A DNA stretch of 64,000 nt from Perilla frutescens (lineage: Eukaryota; Streptophyta; Magnoliopsida; Lamiales; Lamiaceae): contig BRKX01000011.1 in the NCBI GenBank assembly GCA_026008535.1, positions 16,190,001 through 16,254,000 on the forward strand, given 5' to 3'. The position numbers were made by a program, and so were the translations under genes. Of the stretch, positions 1 to 10,269 are shown in pieces. Each line of letters begins with the position of its first letter. The stretch's first letter is position 1. The notes beneath the pieces are model-generated. The model was not told where the DNA came from and made no database searches. It saw only the letters and a program-made list of their open reading frames with translations.

Positions 1-274
1 TATATACATGAACTTAAAAAAAATTTAAAAAAAAGTGGGCCCCTATAAATAGAGAGGCCTTGTGTAGAGGATCACTTTGATCTCTCTCATGGTCGGACCT
101 GAATACAAGTACCTATCGAAATAAAAAGTAATAATAAAGGGATTTGATAATGTGTTTGCCTTTATTGTTCGGCGATTGACAAAGTTGCAATAGGAACATT
201 GAAATCCAGGCCTACCATACTCATATGCACGATGTAAAAATATATATAATGATCAGAGGTGTGGTTTAATTGAA
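1..274. other. intergenic, no gene seen
   Basis: AT-rich spacer at the window edge. I see no open frame with family features. It ends with the left copy of the target-site duplication (265-274) of the adjacent MITE. Confidence 0.5.
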
Positions 275-864
275 GGGAAAATGACCATTTTGGTACTTTA
301 CGTTTGGCCTCTTATCAATTTTGGTACGTTATGTATTGTTTTGGCCAAAGTGATACCCTAACAAATATGTATTTTAGCCATTTTGGTCTCAATTACCTAG
401 AATAGCAGGTTTATAGGTTATATGGGTTATTTGTATAATTTCTTAAAGTTGAGGGATAAAAATTAAAATTTTAGAAAAATTATTTAATTTTTATTTTTAA
501 AAATAAAAAAATATATTTTCAGAATTAAAAATTTAAAATATATATTTAAAAAATAATTTTATATATTATTTAAAAAATTATAAATTTTAAAAAAATAAAA
601 AATATATATTTTTTAAAATAAATTAAATTATATAATTTTTTAAAAAATATTAAAGTTATTTAATATTTTTTATTTTAATTTTGGTTTTTCAACTCTAAAA
701 ATTATAAAAATAACCCTAATGGCCTATAAACGTGCTATCACAGGTAATTAGGACCAAAATGGATAAAACAAGTATTGTTAGGGTATCATTTTAACCAAAA
801 CAATACGTAGGGTACCAAAAATGATAATAGGTCAAACATAGGGTACCAAAATGACCATTTTCCC
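275..864. mobile_element. Mutator-like MITE, 590 bp
   Basis: Long terminal inverted repeats: the left end begins GGGAAAATGACCATTTTGG and the right end closes with CCAAAATGACCATTTTCCC. The inverted similarity continues inward for roughly 130 bp on each side around an AT-rich core. The element is flanked by a perfect 10-bp duplication, TTTAATTGAA, at 265-274 and 865-874. A 9-11 bp duplication with long inverted repeats is the usual signature of Mutator-like elements. It has no coding capacity, so it is a non-autonomous derivative. It lies about 0.7 kb upstream of the first acyltransferase gene. Confidence 0.85.
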
Positions 865-916
865 TTTAATTGAAGGGTATTGCATTTAAACGGATTCACC
901 CAATCTACACTCCTGG

Positions 917-964
917 TCATAGTGGTTAATTAGTTTCAAAAAAAAAAATCATAGTGGTTAATTA
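917..964 (+). repeat. oligo-A micro-insertion with 16-bp target duplication
   Basis: The 16-mer TCATAGTGGTTAATTA occurs at 917-932 and again at 949-964. The 16 bases between are GTTTC followed by 11 A. A long direct repeat around a short piece ending in oligo-A is what an extremely 5'-truncated LINE-mediated insertion would leave. Confidence 0.6.
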
Positions 965-1494
965 CGCGTTACCCTCTCATTATTAAAAAAATAATAATAT
1001 AACGGTGACTACGCGAATTACTCTCGTTATCTAAAGAATAAAAATATAATGGGCGTATTGAAACAAACTGTGTTGATGTTTACTTACAATAGCTATATTT
1101 TAATTTAATGAAATATAATGGACATGCTCTTAAAATAATTGCAACTCTCATCTTCAATTTCAACACTTTTCTTTTTTTTTTTCTTTTTCAGTACATCGAT
1201 TTCAACACTTTTTTTTTAGTACATCAAATTTCAACACTTTGAGTGTTCGTATGCGTGCGTATTATATAGATGGTGCGTGCTTGACAACAATATATAGTTG
1301 AGTAATTACAAATCAAAAAATATTTTAATAGAGAAGCAACCGGCCTTGTCCATCTTCATTAGGTGGCGTTACTTTTTTAATATCATTCAGATTAAAACCC
1401 TTTTATTTTATTTTTTTGAGGAATTATTCAAATTTTGTTACCTTGCATGTCTGTATGTGTTAACATAGCGAATCTCATTCCAGCTGTGTATTAC
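965..1494. other. upstream region of BAHD gene 1
   Basis: AT-rich non-coding sequence. At about 1158-1240 the 12-mer TTTCAACACTTT occurs three times, separated by T-runs and two copies of AGTACATC. No other structure was recognised. Confidence 0.4.
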
Positions 1495-1502
1495 TATTTA
1501 AA
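1495..1502 (+). promoter_or_regulatory. candidate TATA box of BAHD gene 1
   Basis: TATTTAAA in the context CTATTTAAAC lies 99 bp upstream of the ATG. That would place transcription start near 1530 and give a leader of about 60 nt. This rests on sequence match and position only. Confidence 0.4.
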
Positions 1503-1593
1503 CGTAGCAGTCAGTTCACCAAGAAATTAAGCAAATCACTATTTCTCGATTTTTTTTATTTTTATTTTTTGAAAGCAAACAATCAAGAATAAT

Positions 1594-2910
1594 ATGGAAG
1601 ATTGCGAAATAATTTCGAGAGAAAATGTAAGGCCATCTTCTCCAACACCTCAAAATCTCCGAAGCTATAAGCTTTCTCTGCTAGATCAGATTTTTCCTTC
1701 TGTTCTTGTTCCAGTTCTCCTCTATTATCACAACACAACACAATCCAACGACCTCGATTCATTCATTTCACAAACAACACATCAGCTTACACGATCGCTC
1801 TCCGCGATTCTAACCCGGTTTCATCCCTTTGCCGGGAGAGCCAACAGCGACGGCCTGTCCATCGATTGCAACGACGAAGGCGTTCCCTTCGTCGTCGCCA
1901 AATTCAGGGGGCAGAAGCTCTCAGATCTTCTCAGAAGCCCAGGCCCAAACACGTGGCAACGACAACTCTTGCCGTGTGACATCATGTTACATGCTCGAAT
2001 TTGCATCAGCAGCGTGCTGCTAATGCAAGTCAGCTACTTTGACGGCGACAACAGCGTCGCCATCGGAGCAGTTTTCTGGCATAGGGCGGCGGATGCACCA
2101 ACATTCGCCGCCTTTCTCAACTCCTGGGCGGCAGCAGCCCGGGGTTTGAAACAACCGGTTTACCCGAATTACATTTTGTCGTCTATTTTCCCACAAACTG
2201 ACGACGAAACGAAGATACAGCTTGATAACTCTCTGGTTTCGGTGTCAATAAGGAAAGGAAAATCGGTTGCAAGAAGCTACGTGTTCGACGCTGACGCCAT
2301 CTCGTCACTCAAGTCCAGATCAGGCGGCGGCACGCGTGTGGAGGTGGTGTCAGCTCTGATCTGGAAATGCTTCATGGCTGCATCTATGGCGAACAACAAG
2401 TACTCATCTTCCGTGATGACTCATGCAGTCAACTTGCGGAGAAGAGCGGAGCCACCGTTCCCGGTGAACTGCTTCGGGAATTTTCAGGGCATGGCGGTGG
2501 CAGTGAGCAGCGACGTAAACGAGGAAGCGAGTGATCTGGTGAGAAAAATGAGGGAGTCCATAAGCAAGATCGACAATGATTACATCGAGAGAATGCGTGG
2601 GGATGGAGGGATGGAGGGGTATGAGGAAAATCTTGGACGAAAAAGGAGTGGAATTCCTCAAGGTGCGGATTTGTTGCATTTCTCAAGCTGGTGCAATCTA
2701 GGGTTCTACGCTGCGGATTTTGGATGGGGGAAGCCGGTTCGGGTTGGAAGTTACGTTGAAGGGAATAATGATTTGGATTCATTATTCGCAAATGGTGTTT
2801 TTCTTATGGATAATGGAGATGGAGATGGGATAGAGGCAACCATCATTCTCGACCACACTTATATTTCTGCATTCCATACTACATATTGCCGCTCCTTCTC
2901 CCCAACTTGA
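1594..2910 (+). CDS. BAHD acyltransferase, vinorine synthase-like (copy 1)
   Basis: A complete single-exon gene of 438 aa, the usual BAHD length. BAHD enzymes are soluble, usually cytosolic, and transfer an acyl group from acyl-CoA to an alcohol or amine of a specialised metabolite. The catalytic motif HxxxD is HRAAD at residues 163-167, and the structural motif DFGWG is at 375-379. The N-terminus (NVRPSSPTPQNL, then YKLSLLDQ) is typical of the vinorine synthase/acetyltransferase-like clade. The ATG has a good plant context (A at -3, G at +4). No signal peptide or membrane segment is visible. The Cys-Gly-Gly that often precedes the HxxxD motif, present in copy 2 as YFDCGG, is replaced here by YFDGDN. 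The substrate cannot be told from sequence. It is a tandem paralogue of the gene at 8953-10269; family assignment is firm, function open. Confidence 0.93.
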   Translation: MEDCEIISRENVRPSSPTPQNLRSYKLSLLDQIFPSVLVPVLLYYHNTTQSNDLDSFISQTTHQLTRSLSAILTRFHPFAGRANSDGLSIDCNDEGVPFVVAKFRGQKLSDLLRSPGPNTWQRQLLPCDIMLHARICISSVLLMQVSYFDGDNSVAIGAVFWHRAADAPTFAAFLNSWAAAARGLKQPVYPNYILSSIFPQTDDETKIQLDNSLVSVSIRKGKSVARSYVFDADAISSLKSRSGGGTRVEVVSALIWKCFMAASMANNKYSSSVMTHAVNLRRRAEPPFPVNCFGNFQGMAVAVSSDVNEEASDLVRKMRESISKIDNDYIERMRGDGGMEGYEENLGRKRSGIPQGADLLHFSSWCNLGFYAADFGWGKPVRVGSYVEGNNDLDSLFANGVFLMDNGDGDGIEATIILDHTYISAFHTTYCRSFSPT

Positions 2911-5260
2911 AATTAAAACAACAATCAATTTATGCATCACTTGTGAATATAATACTACCCACTTTAAGATTTAAAATACTTTTTTACCCACGTACTTTTA
3001 AAATTACTAGCGGGGATCACGTGTATTGCACGTAAATTGTATAATTTTTTACTAAAATATGTAAAATTAAAAGTTCTTTTGATAGTGTAAAATTTAAAGT
3101 TATATAAACTATATTATAATTAGAAAATATTAATAAATATCTAATATATATATAATTAGAGTAAGAATATATACATGAATAACATTGAAATGAATTCTTT
3201 TATCTAAAAATAAAAAAAGTAATATATCATTGTGTTAAATTCTATATTGAATATCATATGTATATATTCTGAAGTACAAATTAAACATATATGTGAAATA
3301 AAATAAAAGTGTGCACAACAAAAGAATAATATTTAAATTGATTTCAATTTAAAATTATATATATATATATTGGGATAATGTAGATTCTCATATATATGAA
3401 TACAATAACCAAACTTTTTATTACGATCAACATCCTTTGAACTTCTTGTTGAATTAATATATTTTTATATTAAAATAGAACATCTTGTCAATAATTTTTT
3501 ATTAATGATTTTTGAGAGAACCTATGATGATAAAAAAAAAACTTTCTAGGTATTATATTAGGTATCAAACAAGATTTCAAAAAGGGGACATCTCTTTTGT
3601 GGTTATGTTGGTTTTAATTTCTCTGAGCAATATTCTAGTAAAAATTGAAGAAAAATAGATTAAAATTATAATATTTATACTTTATAGTTAGGTGTGTTTC
3701 TAAATGCTCCGCATATTTTTCATACAATACTATGTTCAAAAATTCATTTTCAAAAATATAAGGCATGTTTGAAAATATATTTTTGAATATAAATGAACAA
3801 TAGCTTAGGAAAAAAATTTGTTGAACGTATTTTCGAATTCATTGATTATGTTTGTAATTCAATAGTTTCCAGATCCAAAATTAAGCGACAAAACATAATA
3901 TTTACAAATTTAAATCACATTTTTATTACAAATTCAAATTATACATGACAATTATTAACATATTCTAGCATTTCAGTCTTCCTTTTTTCAAATTTGAAAA
4001 ATTAAATTGTTACACCTCTTTTTATATCTCAAACATGAACACTTTTTGCTCACACCTGAAAATTCCTCTCTTTGATTTTGTAGCATACGTGAATTATATA
4101 TATTTTTAAATTGGTTAAAACTTTGTTTTGTAAATTGAGGATAAAATTGGATCCGAACATTGGTCCGTCTAATGAATTTTGACCTGTAAGATAGTCTTAT
4201 GCAAGCTTTTGCCATTTATGAAAAATAATAAAGTTTAGAGATATTAGAGATACATTCTTTTTTTTTATAAGGCTCGTGTATATATATATATATATATTCA
4301 TGTCGCATTCATATTATTATTAATCAATTTGAAATGATTCATGTATCATAAATACTACAACGTGTATACTTATGATCTAAATTAAATTGATATCAATAAA
4401 TATACTAATACTCAGATATATTAATGTTCTCATTATTAATTCATCGATTAGTATATATTGTTTCACTATTGTCATTATAGTGTAAGAGATACTAAAAGAA
4501 TGCATATTCTTGATTTACATACTATGTATATATACCATACTATCTTAAAGTTACTTGTAAGTATATATTTTCATTAATTCGTATAGTTGAAATATTAGCC
4601 TCTATACATTTACAGTTATATATATATGTGTATATATATATATAGTTTTATAAACACTTTGTGTTCTTTCTAATATTAATTATTGAAAATAATAAAAATA
4701 TATTTATTTTTTAATATCTAAGACTCATATATTCACGTTATAAAATATATTATATTTATTTAGTGTTTGAGATAAATTTTGAAGAAATGAGCTTTAAACG
4801 GACCATTAAGTGAAGATGTTAAAATGACTAGGAAAGAAGTGTATGGTTGCATGAGAAAACTGTTTTATATAAATTTATGGTGCATGTGTAAAAAAACGGT
4901 GAAAGAGAAACATAGAATTTAAATGTGTGTGTTGTGGACGATGACTGTGGCAAAAAAGAAAAAAAAAATTGGGTAGAAGTTTTGGTTGACAATTTTCAAA
5001 AAGCTCGACAGTAGAGAAAGTAGTAATCTATTTTGAAATGTTTTATACACATAAATATATACACTTGATTGTATGTGAGTGATTTGCTTAAAGAAAAGTG
5101 TATACAAGTTGTCTTTTTTTTTTTTTCAAATCGAGTGATCTATCTGCTTAAATTAAAAGTTTTGGTAGGTTGTGTTCTTTGGGAAATGATTTGACAATAA
5201 ATGAGAGTTCATGTGTGTGCTGTGATCGAGAGAGTGAGAGTGAGAGTGGAGAGAGAATTT
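2911..5260. other. AT-rich intergenic region, no gene seen
   Basis: About 2.3 kb with very high AT content and several (TA)n tracts (about 3357-3371, 4276-4299, 4618-4643). Short open frames here have no recognisable domain. A segment near 3006-3040 (GCGGGGATCACGTG with TTGCACG) looks like a decayed repeat end but could not be classified. Confidence 0.4.
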
Positions 5261-5304
5261 TTGCATCTATATTAATTTTTTTTTCTCTTGCATCTATATT
5301 AATT
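5261..5304 (-). repeat. oligo-T micro-insertion with 17-bp target duplication
   Basis: TTGCATCTATATTAATT at 5261-5277 is repeated at 5288-5304. The 10 bases between are seven T followed by CTC, which is GAG followed by oligo-A on the minus strand. This is the same architecture as at 917-964, in the opposite orientation. Confidence 0.55.
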
Positions 5305-5361
5305 AAAGCAGTAGCATGTAGTAGAGAGAGAGAGGGAGTTGTCAATCTGAACAAAAATATA

Positions 5362-5619
5362 TTCTCCCTCCATCCCAGTATAATTGGCTGATTAGGATTT
5401 TTCACATAGTTTAAAAAAATGATTGAGAAACACAAATAATCAAGAAACTTCCTAATATGCTCCTATTTATTTCTTTAAAAAAAATGAATTAATGTTTAAT
5501 ATGAACATATTAAATAGGGGTATATATTAGTAAATTAACTAAATATATATAGACATATGCCTATATATTGGGACATACGAAAAAGGAAAACAAGCCTATT
5601 AAAATGAGACGGGAGAGTA
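5362..5619. mobile_element. Stowaway-like MITE
   Basis: The left end TTCTCCCTCCATCCC and the right end GAGACGGGAGAGTA form an imperfect terminal inverted repeat close to the Stowaway (Tc1/mariner) consensus CTCCCTCCGTCCC. The element is bounded by TA dinucleotides, the expected duplication. It is about 258 bp, AT-rich and non-coding. Confidence 0.6.
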
Positions 5620-6179
5620 TAAAAAAAAGAAAGATATAGTATATGTTTGTGCAGACGTGGAATCAAGAAAAAAAAATGAAAGAAAGAGAATGGTGTTAAT
5701 ATCAAGTTATGATTTAGATGAGTTTGTGTGTGTACTGCAATGTGCGCGTCTGTACAGTGGTGTGGGTTTGTTGATTTTTTATTTTGTTCTTTTCAATTTC
5801 ATTAAATTTTCTTTGTACTACTCTTTCTTTCTTTTTTAATTAGCTATTCAAGATTAATGGATGTTACGAAAATAATTTGTTTTGAACTTATATCAAAACA
5901 GTAGCAACTACTCTCTATTTAATTAATGGAGTAAATTAAATTAAGTTGCTAAGGGTCTTTTACTAATATATTTTATGACCAATTAAATTATAAATGTACC
6001 TCTTAGATTATTTATAAAAAAAAACAAATCCAATAAGCACTTCAAGTTTATCCATTATTTTCTCAAAAATTTCAAAGAGCTCTTTTCCTAGGTCCAAATT
6101 AATTTTATGATATAATCTAAGGCCTGACATGTTAATAGGAAGTTTACCATTTTCTAGGTCCAAACCCAAAATCTCATGC
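5620..6179. other. intergenic, no gene seen
   Basis: AT-rich sequence with a short open frame at 5657-5839 that has no recognisable domain and low-complexity composition. Nothing else was recognised. Confidence 0.4.
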
Positions 6180-6993
6180 TTAGGAGAATCATCGGGATAT
6201 CCAAATAAAGTCTCATCTATATACTAGCTACAAGGTGGGTTTTTGCTAACTAAAACCTTTACGAATATGTTTTTAATGCTTTTATCCATGCTTAAATGAA
6301 TTAAGATTTTCGCTCAACATGAATGTAATGTTTTTGCTCTTCGTGGATATGATTTGACCTATATGATGTATTGATGCATTGTTATTTCTATTGAAATATA
6401 GTTATGTGATCACATAGGGTCTGTCTCCACGCATGATTAATGGAGCGCATTGATCTCGAAATGAATATTGAATTGTTTGGCCATATGAGATGAAAAATAT
6501 TTACATGTGCTTGGATGAAGAGGATAAGCATGCCCACTGAGTGTTTTCTGCCACTCAGCCCACATTTCTAAAATGTTTTTCGGGTACGAGGTGATGGAGG
6601 CTGCTAACGTGAACACAAAGTTTTTTTTTTTGTTTATTTTGGACTATGTCAATAATATGTATGTTGAATGTTTGAATATTTGACTAAGGTCAATATTAGA
6701 TCATGTTGTGCTCCCGCTTCTATTTTGGATTATTTTAAGGTATTTTAAAACTTATTTTATTTCGCCTCTATTTTGGACTTTGAAAATAGTAGACTTTCAA
6801 TGTTGACTAGTTGCAATTTGAACTTACATGTGATTAGTTGTTTGAATAGTCTTCTCAAGTTGTGATTGGTTGGTTTTGACTAAAAGAGAGTTAATTGTTT
6901 GAATATTTTCTCTAAATATGTATTTTTGTAAAATTAAAAAATTTATTTGAATATTTTGTTAGCACCTTGATTTCCCGGAATTGGGGTGTTACA
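6180..6993 (+). repeat. Ty3/gypsy LTR fragment (3' part)
   Basis: The segment ends in GGAATTGGGGTGTTACA, the typical end of TGTAAC...GTTACA chromovirus-type LTRs. It carries the motif ACTCAGCCCACATTTCTAAA followed by a GAGGTGATGGAGG box. A related stretch lies in opposite orientation at about 31330-31915; the two share the GGTTTTAGTTAGCAAAA / TTTTGCTAACTAAAACC core. No primer-binding site follows, so it is a solo or truncated LTR. Confidence 0.5.
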
Positions 6994-8189
6994 CAATAAT
7001 TCATCTAGGTTTCATTTATCTTTTCTTTTGTTAAACATGAACTATTGTTGGTGTTTTGTAATTTATTTTACTATGGCTAACCCTAGTATTCTAGGATTGG
7101 ATGATGATTTATTTGTGAAGTTTCTTTGATAAGTTTTATCATATTTTCTATAACTTGATCTATGTCTTTAATTACTCTTGTGCTTATTAGATGTTGATTA
7201 CTTGATCAGTAATTAGCATGATTTGATGTGTTAATTCATAAATCGAGAGAGAAGTTTTAACATATGAATTGGAGTAATTGACTTATTAATCAATAACACT
7301 CGAGAGACTTGAGGTTAATTAGCAGAGCAATAAACCTTAGGATCTTTTAGAAGTTGCATCTAGATATCATAAGGAGATTAAATTGTGCTACTCAAATAAT
7401 TAAAACATAAATCCCTATAGATATGATACTCTTATTCACTGCTTTCTTATAAACCACACTGTGCACTTGCAGTATGATTAATAAAACCACGAACAAACTG
7501 TTTGAGTCAAGTGTCATTTAGTTTACTCGATTGAGAAACTTATTTTCATAACAATAGTATTACGTATATGACCTAAAAGTATCACACAAGATTAAAAAAT
7601 GTATCATATCATAAACAAATTTACATTCATTCCCTAAACTAATTTACATTCATTCCCTTTAATTTTTATAGAAATATCATCTTCTTCTCAATAAATTCTT
7701 TATCTAAAGATATTAGAAGGTGTTTATTTACAGAATAAAAAATGCATCATATATTAAGCATAAAAATATTTCAGATAGTACAGACAAATATCAATTTAAT
7801 ATTCATCTAAAACAATCGAGGGTTGAGAGTTTTGGAACCAAACTTATTCAATTAAGTTGAGTTTGCTACATTATTGCCCTTATTCTTTTTGTCTTTCTCA
7901 AGTCCCTTAATTCTTTTTTTCCTTCCCTTAGTTGTTGCTTTTGTAGGATCCAATATGCTTATAGATGATGTGTAGGATCCAATATGCTTTTTGGTGTACT
8001 TACTGCCTCAACACCCTAATAAATGGACTTAGATCCATCTACAATAATTCTTGCTTCTTCATTAGTTTGGGCCTTTAAAACTATAGCGTAGTAGTTCCTA
8101 GCATCTTATGTCTCCAAGCATTGAATTGTATTGTTTCTATATTCCGATCAAGTGCACTTCCAACTTTGGCCCATGTTTCGTCTGATTAA
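6994..8189. repeat. decayed retrotransposon-derived sequence
   Basis: No coding frame. The text resembles the untranslated part of LTR elements, with a run of short conserved-looking phrases around 7080-7500, but no boundaries or target duplication were found. Two local micro-duplications are visible: AATTTACATTCATTCCCT twice near 7620-7660, and TGTAGGATCCAATATGCTT at about 7942 and 7971 (29-bp period). Confidence 0.3.
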
Positions 8190-8600
8190 CACACACAAAA
8201 GAACTACGGATTGAAACCGTAAGAGGACGGGGTTGATTGTAGGGTGGTGAGCTAACCCGAGTCGTGTCTCTCGAGAAAAGCTTAAAAGGGCGACTATCTT
8301 TTTATGCTACATACGTTAACATGCACACGAATTTAAATACAAACTTAAACATGCTAATCAAGGGTTGGAGGGTTTTGACCAAACTACAAAATTTAAGCAA
8401 ACAATAATTAACTAAACAATGCCAATAACAAATAGAACGAATTAAACGATTATGAAATAAGCATTAGGGTGTAGATTCTCTCATTTGTTTCTCTTCTAGC
8501 TTGATTCACGTTGATTTCGTTAATCCTAAATATACAATAAACTCCTTCAAGAGGTCTAACTTCATTTACTGTCACCGTCAATCCATTAAGATAACACACT
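8190..8600. repeat. fragment related to the solo LTR at 13.9-15.8 kb
   Basis: It shares in order with 13970-14370: GGACGGGGT, a CCCGAGTCG box followed by a CTCTC(A/G)AG motif, then ATTAGGGTGTAGATTCTCTC and the TTCAATTACT/TTCATTTACTGTCACCGT region. It is therefore a diverged partial copy of the same LTR family. No ends were identified. Confidence 0.45.
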
Positions 8601-8882
8601 TTTTATATTAGTAATATTAGTATAGATTTACAGTTGATATTGAGTTTAACGACTTTTTTGGTCAATGCATTAACCCGGTGATAGTCTCATATGCACTAAC
8701 TGCAAGCAACACCTACGCCGATTATTATGCTTTTTTTTTTAATAATATAATCCCCTGTCAGTTACTTATTATTTTATTTTCTCTTAGGTGGTTGTAGATC
8801 GTCAAACAGATGGGAACATGCTTAATTAATAGGAGTATTGTATTAAACTATTCGAAAATTAATATTAAGGCGATTGACATTC

Positions 8883-8889
8883 TATAAAT
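8883..8889 (+). promoter_or_regulatory. candidate TATA box of BAHD gene 2
   Basis: TATAAAT lies 70 bp upstream of the chosen ATG at 8953. A start site about 30 bp downstream would give a short leader containing upstream ATGs at 8924, 8928 and 8932. Confidence 0.4.
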
Positions 8890-8952
8890 TCGAGAAACGG
8901 GCATTCATTTGATAGTTGATAATATGCATGTATGATTGTGAAAAATAGGAAA

Positions 8953-10269
8953 ATGGCTGGAATAGAGAGAGAAATAGTTTGGAGTGAGAATGTGAGGCCA
9001 TCTTCTCCAACACCTCAAAACCTTCAAACCTACAAGCTTTCCATGCTAGACCAGTTGAATCCATATATGCTTGTTCCTGTTACCCTCTATTTTTCGAGCA
9101 ACACCGTCGAAATCAGTGATCGCGAATCGCTCACTTCTCACACAACAGAGACGCTGAAACGATCGCTTTCTTTGATTTTATCTCGATTCTACCCATTAGC
9201 TGGTAGGGTGGGCGGAGACGGCCACTCCATTGATTGCAACGACGAAGGCGTTCCCTTCGTTGTCGCCAAATTCAAAGGCTGCAACCTCTCAGATGTGGTG
9301 AGAAATCCAGACCTGAATCTGCTCCGCCGTCTCCTGCCGTGTGAAGTAAAATGGAGAGCTGATCATGAAAAGGGAGGGCCTGATTCCGCCGTCGCGCTGA
9401 TTCAAGCCAACTACTTCGACTGCGGCGGCATCGCCGTCGGCGTGGTTGTCTGGCACAAGGTTGTCGATGCAGGGGCAATTTTGACTTTCATTAGGTCGTG
9501 GGCAGCGACTGCCCGTAGCTCTGCAGAGGAAGCTGTTGCCCCCAATTACATTTCCCAATCTCTCTTCTCTCACAAAGAAGAGTTACTCAAACAGTGTCTC
9601 TCTTTGTCGGAGTATCTAAAAACCGGAGACGCAGTGATGAGGAGGTACGTGTTCGACGCAGCCGCAGTGTCGAAGCTCAAGGCGGAAACCGGCGGCACGC
9701 GAGTTGAGGCGGTGTCGGCGCTCATCTGGAAGTGTTTCATGGCGGCTTCTCTCGCGAATAACAACTCCTTCTCCCTTCTGAACCACGTAGTCAACCTGAG
9801 AAGAAGAACCCGACCGCCGTTCCCGTCGGACTGTTTCGGGAATTGGACCGCAGCCGCAGGTGCACCGAGCAGCAACGAGAGTGGAGCTGATCTGGGAGAG
9901 TTGGCGAGAAAGATAAGGGATTCTATAAGAAAGGTCGACGCTGATTTCGTGGAAAGGATGCGCGGCGACGGAGGGCTTTCCGGCTATCACGAGAATCTAC
10001 GGCGGACGTGGGGCGATGTTCCGGTGGGCGCCGACAGTCTGACTATCTCAAGCTGGTGCGGATTTGGTTTCTACAGCATCGATTTCGGATGGGGAAAGCC
10101 GGTGTGGTTAACAAGCCCCTGTGATTCGAAGCCGCAATTCGTGAATACTGTTTGCTTAATGGACGGTAGAAATGGTGATGGAGTAGAAGCCTGGGTCATT
10201 CTTCACCAAGACTACATGTCTGTATTCCATCAAGTCAAGGAGTTGAGATCTCTTGCTCAACATCATTGA
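8953..10269 (+). CDS. BAHD acyltransferase, vinorine synthase-like (copy 2)
   Basis: A single-exon acyl-CoA-dependent acyltransferase. An in-frame ATG at 8932 would add seven residues. I chose 8953 because it has A at -3 and G at +4, begins MAGIEREIVW like relatives, and gives exactly 438 aa, the length of copy 1. Counted from this start, HxxxD is HKVVD at 168-172 and DFGWG at 377-381. YFDCGG upstream of the active site is intact, and the TGGTRVEAVSALIWKCFM block typical of the family is present. No targeting signal is seen. The protein is clearly homologous to the gene at 1594-2910 (shared ENVRPSSPTPQNL, DCNDEGVPFVVAKF, ERMRGDGG) but diverged along its length, so the duplication is not recent. 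Both motifs are intact, so it is probably active; substrate unknown. Confidence 0.93.
   Translation: MAGIEREIVWSENVRPSSPTPQNLQTYKLSMLDQLNPYMLVPVTLYFSSNTVEISDRESLTSHTTETLKRSLSLILSRFYPLAGRVGGDGHSIDCNDEGVPFVVAKFKGCNLSDVVRNPDLNLLRRLLPCEVKWRADHEKGGPDSAVALIQANYFDCGGIAVGVVVWHKVVDAGAILTFIRSWAATARSSAEEAVAPNYISQSLFSHKEELLKQCLSLSEYLKTGDAVMRRYVFDAAAVSKLKAETGGTRVEAVSALIWKCFMAASLANNNSFSLLNHVVNLRRRTRPPFPSDCFGNWTAAAGAPSSNESGADLGELARKIRDSIRKVDADFVERMRGDGGLSGYHENLRRTWGDVPVGADSLTISSWCGFGFYSIDFGWGKPVWLTSPCDSKPQFVNTVCLMDGRNGDGVEAWVILHQDYMSVFHQVKELRSLAQHH

Noticed and set aside
8932..8952. Seven-residue N-terminal extension of BAHD gene 2
   Set aside because: The next ATG has better context and gives the same 438-aa length as the tandem paralogue.
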